Source of the DNA: Trichobilharzia regenti
Lineage: Eukaryota > Platyhelminthes > Trematoda > Strigeidida > Schistosomatidae
Length of the DNA: 64,000 nucleotides
Direction: 5' to 3'
Assembly (NCBI GenBank): GCA_944472135.2
Contig: OX235262.1
Location: 28,319,362-28,383,361, forward strand
The translations under genes were made by a program, and so were the position numbers. Position 1 is the stretch's first letter; each line of letters begins with the position of its first letter. Shown piece after piece: positions 53,041 through 63,835 of the stretch. The notes under the pieces are model-generated. The model ran no database searches. It saw only the letters and a list, made by a program, of their open reading frames with translations, and was not told the DNA's origin.

Positions 53041-53865
53041 AATGTGAAGTCACTGCTACTATTCGGATCAGAGACTTGCACTGCGCGTCATAAAGAGCAT
53101 CTAGGGCTTCAGGTGAACATAGATAAAACAGAGGTGATGAAGATTCCTGTCCAACAGCAACAACAACAGACAACAGACAACAGTCAGCCCGGATAAATGG
53201 GAGGAACCTGAAAGAAACAACCTCCTTCAACTACCTACCTATGTACCTGGGAAGCATCGTTTCAACTACAGGTGGACGGAACTGATGAGGATATCATCGA
53301 AGCGAGGATTGGGAAAGCAAGACAAGCTTTAATTACTCTCAAGTCTGTGTGGAGGTCAACAGCACTCAGCATCAAAAATACAATCCGGATTTTCAACTTC
53401 AATGTGAAGTCAGTGCGACTATACGGATCAGAGACTTGCACTGCGCGTCATAAAGAGCATCTCAAACAAACTTCAGACCTTCATTAACAGTTGTCTTCGC
53501 TCAATACCACTCAAGATCAGATGGCCGGAAAGTATCAGCAACGGGAGCGATCTCTGGGAGCGAATCACCTAGGAACCGATTGTGCAAAAAATTGGCAGGA
53601 AGAAATGGAGATGGATTGGCCATACGCTGAAGAAACCATCAAATGATATCACTAGACAAGCCATTGCTCCAGTGGAACGCGTAAGGGAAGCGGCGAGTTG
53701 GTCGTCAGTGCGAGGGTGACATGGGGGAGGAGGTGATGTGGAGAGGAGATGAAAGCATGTGGCCAGACTTGGAGCGGGGTAGAAAAGTTGGCAGAAAACT
53801 GAATACAATGGAGATGCGCAGCTGAAGCCCTATGTTCTCTAGGAATTAAAGGATACAATAATAAT
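53041..53865 (+). mobile_element. SR2-like RTE fragment with internal duplication
   Basis: GLQVNIDKTEVMKIPVQQQQ, NYLPMYLGSIVSTTGGR-like codons, DEDIIEARIGKARQALITLK, NTIRIFNFNVKSVRLYGSET, then the C-terminus (WPESISNG, RKKWRWIGHTLKKPSNDI) and the 3' end CCCTATGTTCTCTAGGAATT. The first 60 bases (53041-53100) duplicate 53404-53463 almost exactly. Confidence 0.85.
53272..53487 (+). pseudogene. RTE ORF2 post-RT piece
   Basis: 71 codons: DEDIIEARIGKARQALITLK, VWRSTALSIKNTIRIFNFNV, RLYGSETCTARHKEHLKQ. It corresponds to residues ~190-265 of the frame at 21982-22881. The frame shifts at once after TSDLH. Confidence 0.8.
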
Positions 53866-53944
53866 ATTAAGCAATGCAACAAAAATGAATGGTGATGATG
53901 ATTCACTGAAAATTTTGGAATTTCCCTGGTTACTTTCTTTTAAT

Positions 53945-54589
53945 TGGATTAAAACAAGTGATCTTCAGGGCGGCTGAAGCTCTTTGTTCCTCTAGGAACC
54001 AAAGGAAACAATAAAAAAATAATAATAAAATCTACCTCGAAATCAATTAAATCTCTATTGACCCAACATTTAAAAAAGGATAACAATTAGGAAGACTAAA
54101 TGTCTTCCACTTTGTGTCTGAAGACATAGTCGGTTTTTCTTACACAAAACATTCATACTTTACTAACAGAAAAATCAGCTGAAGATTAGGAAAAGTAATA
54201 CATTAATATTTTGAGTTTCCGTCTTCCTTATGTAAAATGTTCACAGAACTGTTTGTTTGTGTTAGGGCATTTAAAGTATTTGTTAAAATTATGAGAATGG
54301 TCATATTTAGAGTCAGTGAAAGTTTACAAAAATACTTCATCATAAGCCTGGAAACCGGGTACTTGAAAAAAGCAGGATGACTTAGAACTTTGGACAGAAA
54401 TTCTGTTCTGAACAAAATTAGGAGAATTACATTCAATTTAGTGAGGAAAATTTTTTAAAACGAAGCAGAATGATGAGATAAAGTTAAGGGAGAATTTTTC
54501 AGAATCTCAAAAATGGTAAGCAGAAAATACATTTATCAGACTGTGAATGATCTTCAGTTATTATTTCAGCTAACGAACAGAACGAATTA
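53945..54589. other. RTE 3' tail at 53970-54025, otherwise nothing
   Basis: CTGAAGCTCTTTGTTCCTCT and AGGAACCAAAGGAAACAATA form another RTE-type 3' end of under 60 bases. The rest is AT-rich without signal. Confidence 0.5.
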
Positions 54590-54945
54590 GCAACAAGATA
54601 CTCTGGCTGGAAACAAACCAAACAAGAGCTGATCGGACAACAATACATAGGAGAAAATGGAGGTGGGTGGATCGGGCATACACTGAAGAGGCCGTTGAAT
54701 GACATCGTGAGCAATGCAGGCCATACCTTGAGTGGAATCCCAATGGGAAGCGGAGACGGGTGGGTCGTCGGTGTGAGGGTGACATGGAGGAGATCGTGTG
54801 AGTTGGAGGAGGAGGAGGGAGATGAGAGATTATGGGCAGTTGTATGGTTAGTCAGCTGAAGAGGACAGTAGAAAAAAGAACGAAGTGGAGATGTGTTGTT
54901 GTGTTTCTTATGTTCCATTCGGAACCCAAGGGAACAATAATAAAG
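54590..54945 (+). mobile_element. SR2-like RTE 3' end
   Basis: AGAAAATGGAGGTGGGTGGA, GGGCATACACTGAAGAGGCC, GAGTGGAATCCCAATGGGAA, then TATGTTCCATTCGGAACCCA. This is the ORF2 C-terminus (RKWRWVGHTLKRPLND..EWNPNGKRR) and tail of the same family as 12700-13460. Confidence 0.8.
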
Positions 54946-55584
54946 TGTGTTTAATACTCGGTTCAAAATATTCCATGAATTCCCCTCCAGACAGTTCATT
55001 TCGTCTGACATGATTCAAACCTGAACCAAAAGACTTAATAAAATGATGGCGTATTCTATTTAGACTAACCTCTGTTATTCTTTTTCAAACCTGATTCTGT
55101 TTCAGCTAATACTGTTCTTTGAGATAACTGCGATAACTACAATGGCTTTTCAGGGATTATTTCAGAGAAATACACCCACTAAATGAGAACAGAAAGCACT
55201 TTACGTAAGATCATGCCCCTAACTCTACTGACAATCACTTCTGTCCCAAGAAAATTTGATCTAGTCTACTCTTCTATCAATAGAAATGCCAAATAGCAAC
55301 TAAGAATATTAAAAATGATGTAGGAATTCGAGTGCTTTAGGATTACGCAATCATATTATGCGTAATCACTAGAGAAATATTCTTTTAAATGTTGACTATT
55401 TTAACCTCTGATGTAATATTAACGTTTTGTTTGTGGCTAATAGACACCAGAACTTAATTAGCAACGAATGGCTTCTTTGTGTACATGAACACATGTACTC
55501 CACATGCTGATACGAATACCTTTAATATTCAGGTGTCGCATTAGTAGGAATTTCTTTGACCTCAAGGTAGAACCGTTACTGACC
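54946..55584. other. no recognisable gene
   Basis: No supported feature. Confidence 0.45.
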
Positions 55585-55740
55585 ATCAGCAGTTAGATAA
55601 CAATTGAAAACCAGAGAGTACTCAAAAGATTTTTTTTCGAGTTTTTGACTCCTCACCAGTACACGCCTAAGACGTTGAGAGGAATGGAGGGCAGGACCTT
55701 CAGGTTATGAGATGATTATATTACCATTTAGCTACTAGAG
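55585..55740 (-). mobile_element. Family B remnant
   Basis: Plus: CAGCAGTTAGATAACAATTG, AACCAGAGAGTACTC, TTTTTGACTCCTCACCAGTA, then a tRNA-like GGACCTTCAGGTTATGAGAT. It follows family B in order, but the ribozyme core is destroyed. Confidence 0.5.
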
Positions 55741-57206
55741 TGGAAGTCAGCCTCATGGAACAGGTACAAAAAGGTTCTAATTAACCTGAACAAAAAAAAT
55801 AGACATAGAAGCTTTATTTCAATATCTTTTCTCAAGAAACAATAGAGATTGGATTGAAGTCCTTACATGATACATTAGAAAATGGATACTTATCTAAATT
55901 TATCGATTGCAACATGAAGAAGAAACCATGATAACCAAACGTCACATCTGTCACCAAGAAAACACTCTTCACGAGTCTGCGATCAAAATTCTTAAAAGTC
56001 ATCTCTCAAACTCTCCAAAGTTTACATTTCACACAGATATCTTGAGAATCATCTTCTTCAGTAGAAAATTCATCCATAGATAGGTCAAGAAAAAAATAAT
56101 TCTCTTGACCACTTCAATACGCATACATTCGTTTACTTGTTTCTGTAGAGCAATTTACATCAGTCGTACATAGTGTAAAGTCCGTAAGTGTCTTTTAGGA
56201 CATTATACAGTCTACTTGGACAAGAGAGTAAAAGGTGTATCGGTATCCTTATTCTCAAGCGCCTTGTCAAGTTCCTGAATCAATCAGTTTCACACGACTG
56301 CTTCATAGTGATCTGTAGAGTTTCCCAATATCGAAGTGAAGATATTACAAAGCTGAAAAACGGACAATTCTGCACTTAAAACCCAATCTCCATGTTCACA
56401 GCAATACTTACACTCAGTCAATCATCCAATCATGAACATAGTGATATTCCAATCATAATTTTGTCTGCATTTCGCATATATTCAGCTAGTTTTTCTTTTA
56501 TCAATAAATCCTCTTTTTTTTTAATTTCTTCATTTATGTTCCACTGAGGAAAATCACCGTCCTTGAGACACTTATATCCATTTCCATACTCTGAGGTTGA
56601 TTCAGTCATTTCTGTAGCTATTATGTAATAGTGAGTCTGTCTCCTTAATTTCAATTTGTCCATTCACTTCTATATTGCTACTGGAATATAAACTTTTTTT
56701 CAGGAATAATATGCGACAAAGATTATTTTCACACATTACAAATATAATAATGAGGTTAATCTTTGATCAAATAGAGCTATGCTTTAAGCTTTAGGATAAT
56801 GTGTGGATATTGGAATAATATCATTCAGCAAGACACTTTCAATGCCAATTTAGACCTTAGAAATACCATTCTCCTCTCCCCTGACAGTTCATTTGTTCCT
56901 CATACCTAATTAGACGACATATATTTCTAGGTATTGTCTAAGTTGATTCTTCTCACGACTGCCTTTTCCATTTTTTCTTTTGTGTTTTGAATTTATACTA
57001 CTTAATACTAGTAAGTAGTATAAGTAGATTTGTAACTTAATAACCACGACTGTTGTGTGCTGCAAAGTCTAACTCGTTTAACTTCTTGATATCCTGTTTG
57101 ATACATAGTAAACTGTTATATTAAGTTGTCAATGATCAAAGTTTAGTATGAATAAGACATGTCTTAATCACGCTAAATAACAGGTTTTATCAAGAAAAAT
57201 AATGGC
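55741..57206. other. no recognisable gene
   Basis: About 1.4 kb with only short frames. The region to 56050 has a coding-like texture on plus (a possible decayed PLE linker near 55850: LKSLHDTLENGYLSKFID), otherwise nothing. Confidence 0.4.
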
Positions 57207-57241
57207 TTGCTAATGGACAAAGGCTTGTACACTTCATTTTT

Positions 57242-58660
57242 ATGAAAAATTCTGGTTGTACGCAGTTGATGAGAACCAACGAAATAAAAATGGATCCAGA
57301 TTATTCTGCGCCAACGTTTCTTCTTTCTTGCTTCAAATTTATAAAAGGGAATCATTGTATGAAATTCTTGAAAAGTCGAGTCCCTACTACTTTATTCAAG
57401 TCACTGAATCAATTAGTGACCCTATGCTGCAGAATATCACGCGAAGTTACTGGACTAAAATTTTATGACCAATATCTACGCTCCTGCTGTTTCCCTCGTC
57501 AGTTTATAAAAAGCCTTCGTTCTTGCAAAATTCCTCCTTCCTTAAAAAGCCTCAGATGCTTAACAAAGTCCAATACTGAATCGACGAAATGGATGATTAC
57601 GAAGTTGAAAATAGAAGCTAGCTCTTTTGAAAACACTATCAATGATTTAAACATCGCATGCAGAGTCAAATTCATAAATTTCATGCGAGATCTTCAAAAC
57701 AAAACAAGTGAAAACTTCTTCATGACCCTATCGGAGACATTAGTGAAAGAACAATTATGTGAATTCTTCCCGGAAAACCCCGAAAAATATGTTATCAATC
57801 AATCAAGTGTAAAGCTAAATCAAACTGAAATTGAGGCACTTTCACTCGGTTTCAAGTTCCATGTACCGAGAAAATTTGTGAATAAAATAGACACAGAAGC
57901 TCACTTGAAGAATTTATTGAACCAGTTAACTGACTTACATCCCGTTGTTAGTGAGGATAAGAAAGGTTGGTTCAAATCAAGACTAGTTGATATCTCTAAC
58001 CAGTACCTATGCTCACCAATTCAAGAGCCTAGAATCATGACGAAAGAACACCGAAAAGCAATTAAACGTCTGCTCAACAATGAAGATATCGTCATACTGA
58101 GACCAGACAAAGGTTCAGCCGTGGTAGCGATGATGAACAAGGCTGAATATGTCAAAAATATGGAGTCCATTCTGAATGACACATCGAAATTTAAGATTGA
58201 TAACTGCAAGGATATGACGGATTCGGTAGGAAAGAAAGTCATGAAAGTGCTCAGAGAGCTATTGAAAAAGAAAATGATTGAAAATCATACGTACAATGAG
58301 TTAAAACCTATGGGATCTCGTCTACCATATATGTATGGTCTACCGAAGATACATAAAAATAATTGCCCAATGAGACCAATACTCTCAACGGTGAATTCAC
58401 CCTTTTACAAAGTTGCTCGCTGGTTAGCCGATAGGTTAGAACCCGTCAGACAACGTCTAGCTAAACATACTCTAAAAGACTCGTTCCATTTTGTTGAAGA
58501 GGTGAATCAACTCAATGTACATGACAAAATCATGGTTTCCTTCTATGTGACTTGTCTATTCACCCAGATCCCTTTGCGTGAGACAATAGACATCGTACGT
58601 CAACACTCTGATCTCCTCCCTCTACCAAAACTGCAATTTAAGCAGCTTCTCATGTTATGA
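57242..58660 (+). pseudogene. PLE N-terminal region and reverse transcriptase, first part
   Basis: 472 codons beginning inside the left terminal repeat. Residues 1-270 form the PLE N-domain, including a helical LKIEASSFENTINDLNIA stretch. The RT begins at about 285 (ILRPDKGSAVVAMMNKAEY), with PYMYGLPKIHKN at about 360 and MRPILSTVNSPFYKVARWL. Motif A near residue 434 reads SFYVTCLFTQIPL: the catalytic Asp of the family (FDVxSLFTNIP) is Tyr. A TGA ends the frame at FKQLLML, where relatives have Cys, and the same frame stays open afterwards. The first 25 or so residues come from terminal-repeat sequence, so the real start may be downstream. It is dead on present evidence. Confidence 0.9.
57257..57312 (+). 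ncRNA. Hammerhead ribozyme in left PLE terminal repeat
   Basis: Stem I CGCAG pairs with CTGCG. The core is TTGATGAG (C3 is T here), AACCAA, CGAAA. Stem III is around TGGATCCA, then ATT before CTGCG. The C3 change should weaken it. Confidence 0.75.
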
Positions 58661-58758
58661 ACTAATGATATGCAATTCCAATTTGACAACAAAATGTATC
58701 GTCAGGTTGATGGTGTGGCGATGGGGAGTCCACTGGGCCCGATATTAGCTGATTTTTT
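58661..58758 (+). pseudogene. PLE RT, motif B segment
   Basis: Continues the same frame after the [36 protein letters not shown]. This is RT motif B ([11 protein letters not shown]). The frame is lost at the run of six Ts at 58744-58749, where one T appears to be missing. The next segment is in the shifted frame. Confidence 0.88.
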
Positions 58759-59733
58759 ATGGTCAGTCTGGAACAGACAAAGCTTAAGTGTGCAATTAGC
58801 GAAACAACGGTCTACTATAGATACGTTGATGATACATTCACTGTATGCAATGATTTGAGTCACGCTCTGTCTCTATTAGACTCTTTCAACAGTGCACACA
58901 AAAGCATCACTTTCACGATGCAGTATGAAGATGATGAAAAATTTGATTTTTTGGATGTAAAGTTGCAGAGAAAATACGACGGGACACTCGGAAGATCTGT
59001 ATATTGTAAAGACACATGGAATGGTCTTTACCTCAATTTCAACAGCTTCTGCCCAGCGAGATATAAACGAACGCTGGTGAAATCGCTTTTTTCTATAGAG
59101 AGGAGAATATCTTCACCAAACAAACTAGACAGTAAACTAATGCTTCTTGAAAAATGCTTGAAAGAAAATGGTTACCCACACGCTTTCATTAACAAATGTG
59201 GCAAGAGTGAACTCAAGAAGCCTGATACAGCTACAGTCAGTAAGAAGCCCATTTTCATCAAACTTGACTATAAGGGCGATGACATTATGAGAATGGTTAA
59301 TAAAGGATTAAGCGCAGCCCTGTCTAGGACGTATCCTGCAGCGTTATCAGTCTCTCTATCCCGAACAACCTCTTTATTGGTGCAGTCAAAGATTGACAAA
59401 TACCCCTCACATGTTACCTCCAACTGTGTACACGAATTCACATGTATATGCGGGAGCAGTTACATTGGAAGAACAGAGACGAGGGCCTACGTCAGATTCT
59501 GCGAACATGTACCAAGGAACCTCGGGTTAAAGGGACCGAATTGTTTAAGCTCTTCAATCGCCAAACACCTGACTGACACAGGACACCAAGTAGATGTGTT
59601 GGAGTCATTCAAAATAATTAACAGACAAAGTACCTCAGGTCTTCTCAGGTTTGCTGAAGCCATAGCATTAAAACGATTGAAGCCTGAGTTATGTGTTCAA
59701 AAAGAATCCGTTATTGGATTTCAATTACCCTGA
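58759..59733 (+). pseudogene. PLE RT motif C, linker and GIY-YIG endonuclease
   Basis: 324 codons. [14 protein letters not shown] (about 20-33) is RT motif C with both Asp intact. FDFLDVKLQRKYDG and SVYCKDTWNGLYLNFNSFCP follow, then KRTLVKSLFSIERR and ENGYPHAFINKCGKSELKKP (linker). The nuclease at about 220-250 reads CVHEFTCICGSSYIGRTETR, AYVRFCEHVPRNL. The end is SIAKHLTDTGHQVDV, LLRFAEAIALKRLKPELCVQ. All nuclease signature residues are kept except that the GIY tyrosine position reads H (CVHEF). The TGA stop is at 59731-59733. Confidence 0.92.
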
Positions 59734-60014
59734 TGACTCACTTCTTAGTAACTCTTTATTTTTTAATTTTGTCAACTTATCTTTTCACCTCATCCATCCT
59801 TTATTTTTCGCTTGACTCTCTTAAGAGATCATTTTTCTTGATCTTCTGAGTTCTGCCCACTGTATTACATCACCAACTTCTCATCTGACCTCATGTGCAC
59901 TGAAATTTTAAAATTTTGATCTTCTCCTATCTATTTACGTAACTGTTGCTAAATTTCTTCTGTTACCACCCCAACAACACAACTGTTAATTTTTTTCAAG
60001 AAACTTCTCTCTAT

Positions 60015-60017
<3 letters not shown>

Positions 60018-60046
<29 letters not shown>
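60018..60046. repeat. (TA)n microsatellite
   Basis: About 28 bases of TA inside the PLE tail. Confidence 0.95.
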
Positions 60047-60049
<3 letters not shown>

Positions 60050-60173
60050 GTGACACTTTAGACACCCTGTAAATCTCAACGCCTTATTTTACTATGATGC
60101 TCTGACAGTACGCTTGCTAATGGACAAAAGTTTGTTGAAAATTGTACACTTTATTTTTATGAAAGATTCTGGT

Positions 60174-60229
60174 TGTACGCAGCTGATGAGAACCAACGAA
60201 ATAAAAATGGATCCAGATTATTCTGCGCC
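60174..60229 (+). ncRNA. Hammerhead ribozyme in right PLE terminal repeat
   Basis: Same as the left copy but with the intact core CTGATGAG, then AACCAA, CGAAA, the TGGATCCA stem III, and the site ATT before CTGCG pairing with CGCAG. It is the better candidate for activity. Confidence 0.82.
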
Positions 60230-60256
60230 AATGTTTATTCTTTCTTTCTTCAAATA

Positions 60257-61773
60257 ATAGAAGACTTAGAGCATATTGATACAGAAGTAAGACTATGACA
60301 AGCGGTCAGACACAATTAGCAATCGTAGTGACAGATAGTCAGTTGAACTCACAACTAATACGTAAAACAATTCTTATTTTTAATTCCAGTGAAGGTGACC
60401 TTTAAGCACCGAAGAGGCGCAACTTTGAGAACAGCCATAGCGCTGAAAGGTAAATTTGGCCTACTAACCCTAACCGTAATGCACTTGTAACCTAACTTAA
60501 ACCGTATTCTACCTAGAACCAACCCTAATATCTTCCTAACTAAGTTAATCTAATCTTTAATATACCAGATATCCCATTTTTATAGGACCCAGAATAAAAT
60601 AGTATATCATCCTTTCTCACGAATCGTGTGATTTATCTTCTCATGGAGTTACTATGTGGATGTATCATTATTCACGCATATTTTAACTTAGTGTGTGATC
60701 AATTCATCGTCTTTTTATCTCACCTTGTGGTCTTTGTCGGATCGCCAATCAATGAGAATAGACATACCCAGTCAATAAGATCAATCCATTCTCACGGTTG
60801 TGAGGCAACTGTATTGTGATAAATTAAATACATAAATATGGTATCCCAGTAGCGCTCTTTCAAACTGGCGGATGATATCGTCACTCTTTGGTTTCAGAAG
60901 GTAAGGTTAGCTCTTATTTAGCTTTGATTCACGTCAATTGCAATTTGCAATCACGACTTTTCCAAAGTATCATTCGAATGATGCCTTATTATCACTTAGT
61001 ACTTATTCCGTTTGACCTTGTTACTGTTCTTTAATGATTGTCTGTTCAGTAATTTTTACTGCCTATTGGATCCATTCACAAGTTCGTGCCTTATAGGTCT
61101 ACAATAAACTAGATATTGCTGTCTTTATTTCATATTCTTGGTGGGTGTTAGTGCATTACAAGAGATTCATATATCTTCAGGTTTTGTTTTTGTATGCAGT
61201 TTTCTTACATTAGTAGATAGATCATTACATTTTCTGACTTAGTCTGGGTTTAAGGTGCTGAGTCTAACTTTGTTAAATCGCATCTTTCGTAATATGAGGT
61301 GTGAACAGTAATTGCTTAGATTAGCTCCGATGAACCCACGTGTTTAGTGTATATGGAGCAAAATCCAAAGTTTGTGTATTTCTCGTCCTCCTGTGGTTAT
61401 TTATAATATATATATGTTAGTTACAGAAATTCCATAAATTCACAGGCATCGGTATAAAGATTCGGATTGAGGTCGAAATTCGTAAGACCTTGTTCGACTC
61501 CGGGTCTTCAGTTTGAACTGACATCTCTTGCAAACAGAAAATATTTTAAGTTATTTCATGTGAATGCGACTGTTAAATTCAAAGTATTCATCGTTATGGA
61601 AAATCAATGTTTATTTTTCTTTTAAACTGCTCACATGTAATAAAATTTCAGCAATAGGCCCATTAGTACTTATTCAATACTTTGAATAAATGTTCGTGTA
61701 TTAGTACACAGCAATTATATATTGCTAGTACTACCGGTTCTTATGTAGGTGTGAATCATTTATAGATGCGGTC
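60257..61773. other. no recognisable gene
   Basis: AT-rich. CTAACCCTAACCG-like words at 60465-60540 echo 17560-17710 in reverse but form no array. Confidence 0.45.
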
Positions 61774-61777
61774 CTAC

Positions 61778-62072
61778 TGTAACAACAGAAGACAAGGGCC
61801 AGGCAACAGATCGTTTTGTTATGAAAATCAACACGTATTTATACATATTTCACATACATTATTATAGCTTATGCAAGTAGACAAGCGCAGTTATCTGATT
61901 GGTTGTTTATCAGAAGTTAGGCAGACAAACGCAGGCTTCTGATTGGTTGTTTCGGGATTCCTCGACAAATAGAGTTCTCTATCTGCGAATCATATTTTGC
62001 CACGTTAACCTTGCTGTGATTGGTTGTTGAATCAGCCTTGCTCATATTTTCTCACGGCCTGCTCTCACCACA
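61778..62072 (+). mobile_element. Solo LTR, 295 bp, 4-bp TSD
   Basis: Starts TGTAACAACAGAAG, ends GCTCTCACCACA (TG...CA), flanked by CTAC on both sides (61774-61777, 62073-62076). It has three ATTGGTTG words and a TATTTATACATA TATA-like box. No internal region is next to it, so it is a recombination product of a Ty3/gypsy-type element. Strand assignment follows the TG...CA reading. Confidence 0.8.
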
Positions 62073-62261
62073 CTACTTTATTTTATTTATCAAGAATTAG
62101 ATGACTACCAAAATATGACTAGTGGTTGACTGCATTTTCCAAATGAATGCTCAACAACTCAGTGTGTAGTGGGTTTTGTGTCAGTTGATATCACTTTTTT
62201 CAAAATATCTTTCTGTCTATATAAGTCTATCTTTTTGTTCTGTTAAAAGCTGTATCATCCG

Positions 62262-62475
62262 TCGGTGGTACAGCGGTTAGGATGCTCGCTTTGAAGTTTC
62301 AGTAGCAGAGGTGTTATCTTTTAAAGGATAAGGTCGATGAGGCCTCATGTCCAACTTCTCCTTTTTACTGGGCTTATTACTGGATAATTGAGGCAGAGGA
62401 GTGTCTCATCAGAGGATTGAACTCCAGACTATCCTTCCTTAGTTGACCAGTTTTGTACCAGTGAATTAATTACAG
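62262..62475. mobile_element. SINE-1, inverted composite
   Basis: The first ~27 bases (62262-62288) are the plus-strand SINE head (GGTGGTACAGCGGTTAGGA). They join directly to the tail of a minus-strand SINE (TTGAAGTTTCAGTAGCAG) that runs to about 62475, with body TCATGTCCAACTTCTCCTTT and B-box relic GATTGAACTCC on plus. Confidence 0.6.
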
Positions 62476-63161
62476 ATGCAATGAGCACCACTGATCAACA
62501 CATAACTACAAATTTTAAACAATTTTATTATGTTTTTCAACTAAATATATGTGCACACAAAATATGCATGATGAAAAATATATTTTCATCAATTCATTAT
62601 TATCATACATATTATTACTATTATTATTATTGTTATTTCATTTAATGGTATTAATAATAATAATAATAAAAACACAGAAGTAATATTATGATGAGTACAG
62701 ATCAACTTTTCTCTTTCTTTCTTGCTTTCCACAAACACATAAAAAGAACAAAAAAGTGAATGAATGAGTGAGTGAGGAAATGAAGAATGATACATGTGCC
62801 ATGGATAAATATATCGGCTATTATAAAAGCATGAAATGTGTAACACCGAGTCACTTGTGTGTATACATGTAAGAACAAAACAAAGGGGAACAAAGATAAA
62901 CCAACAAACAAAAAAATGCATTATAAAACAAAAAAGGATTATCATTATTATTATTATCAGCAGTAGTCGTAGTATTCTTAACATCGTCATCATCATAGTC
63001 ATAAATATTCCCCCTTTTATGATATTGAGTATTGTACAGAATACAATTAGAATGGGATGTATGGCATTGTGTGTTATTCAGCTTAAGGAATGACTTCAGT
63101 AATAGTAATAGTAATGATAATAATAATAATAATGGTTAGTTAGTTATTTTGTTAACATTCT
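62476..63161. other. probable 3' flank of the DAW1 gene, ATT-rich
   Basis: Many ATT/AAT trinucleotide runs (62620-62670, 62945, 63115-63133) and no coding frame. It includes whatever 3' UTR DAW1 has. AATAAA overlaps the stop codon itself (GGAAATAAAG on minus). Confidence 0.5.
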
Positions 63162-63359
63162 TTATTTCCATATACGACATGTATTATCTTTTGATCCGGT
63201 AATGATTGTATCACTTTCATAATTGAATGCACAGCTGAATACCTCATCTGTATGCCCCGAGAGAACGTCTTTACATTCACCAGTTTCACAATCCCAAAGA
63301 CGAGCTGTTTTATCTGCACTTGCTGTTAACACTAGACTACCACGAGAATTGAAACAAAC
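63162..63359 (-). CDS. DAW1: Last coding exon of DAW1/ODA16-like WD40 protein
   Basis: 65 codons plus TAA on the minus strand, with the acceptor AG at 63361-63360 (CTATTATTAG). Two WD40 blades are visible: [23 protein letters not shown], and [31 protein letters not shown] at the C-terminus. This ending closely matches, from memory, the end of animal DAW1/WDR69 (outer row dynein assembly protein 16), which delivers outer dynein arms into cilia. That fits flatworm ciliated and flagellated cells (larvae, flame cells, sperm). The rest of the gene (six or more repeats) lies beyond 64000. The reading phase at the exon start is 0. Confidence 0.87.
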   Translation of the reverse strand, partial: VCFNSRGSLVLTASADKTARLWDCETGECKDVLSGHTDEVFSCAFNYESDTIITGSKDNTCRIWK

Positions 63360-63420
63360 CTAATAATAGCAAATAATAATAATGACAATAATAATAATAG
63401 TCGTAATAATAGTAGTATTA

Positions 63421-63668
63421 TAGTGGTGTGATACAGATAATGTCTACTAAGGGAATATAATTATCACATGTTCCCACAGTTCAATTCGGCATTAACAACG
63501 GAATACAATATACCTATTTGAACATTCTATTTCATGTCGTATGATGTAAACCGAAATCACACGCTCGCTGATTGATTGGTTAATGAATATAAACTGGAGA
63601 TATATAAGCAGCGGTTTGATCAGTGAAAAATATACCTTGGTTCCTGTGTTTCGCCTTCTGTTGTTACA
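63421..63668 (-). mobile_element. LTR of a Ty3/gypsy-type element in DAW1 intron
   Basis: The minus strand starts TGTAACAACAGAAGGCGAAA, like the solo LTR start, and ends near GTATCACACCACTA. It has TATATATCTCC and AACCAATCAATCAG. It lies 167 bases downstream of the gypsy-type ORF end, so it is the 3' LTR. The exact 3' boundary is uncertain. Confidence 0.6.
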
Positions 63669-63835
63669 ATATCGTTCTTACATTTTACAGATTATTTGAT
63701 GATTTCGCTTAGTGTTTAATCAGTACAAATGCCCATTCATTGAATAACATTTGTATTTAGCGGAATTCTTATGCATTCATATATGAAATATTAACAATCA
63801 ACATGAGTATTTAAACAATACAAAGATAGAAATAG

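Larger units (their letters stand above)
57207..60256 (+). mobile_element. Near-complete Penelope-like retroelement with terminal hammerheads
   Basis: Terminal direct repeats of ~145 bases (57207-57358 and 60111-60256: GCTTGCTAATGGACAAA, TTTTTATGAAA, CTGGTTGTACGCAG) each hold a hammerhead. Between them a single original ORF encodes N-domain, RT, linker and GIY-YIG nuclease, ending at 59731, then ~380 bases of noncoding tail with (TA)n at 60018-60046. The ORF is broken by an in-frame TGA (58658-58660) and a one-base loss in a T-run (58744-58749, six Ts). It is the reference copy for the PLE pieces in this window. Confidence 0.93.

Noticed and set aside
62589..63002. 137-codon minus frame rich in Ile, Met and Phe
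   Set aside because: Translated ATT/AT-rich repeats beside the DAW1 exon. No domain seen, and TM-like stretches are expected from T-rich sequence.
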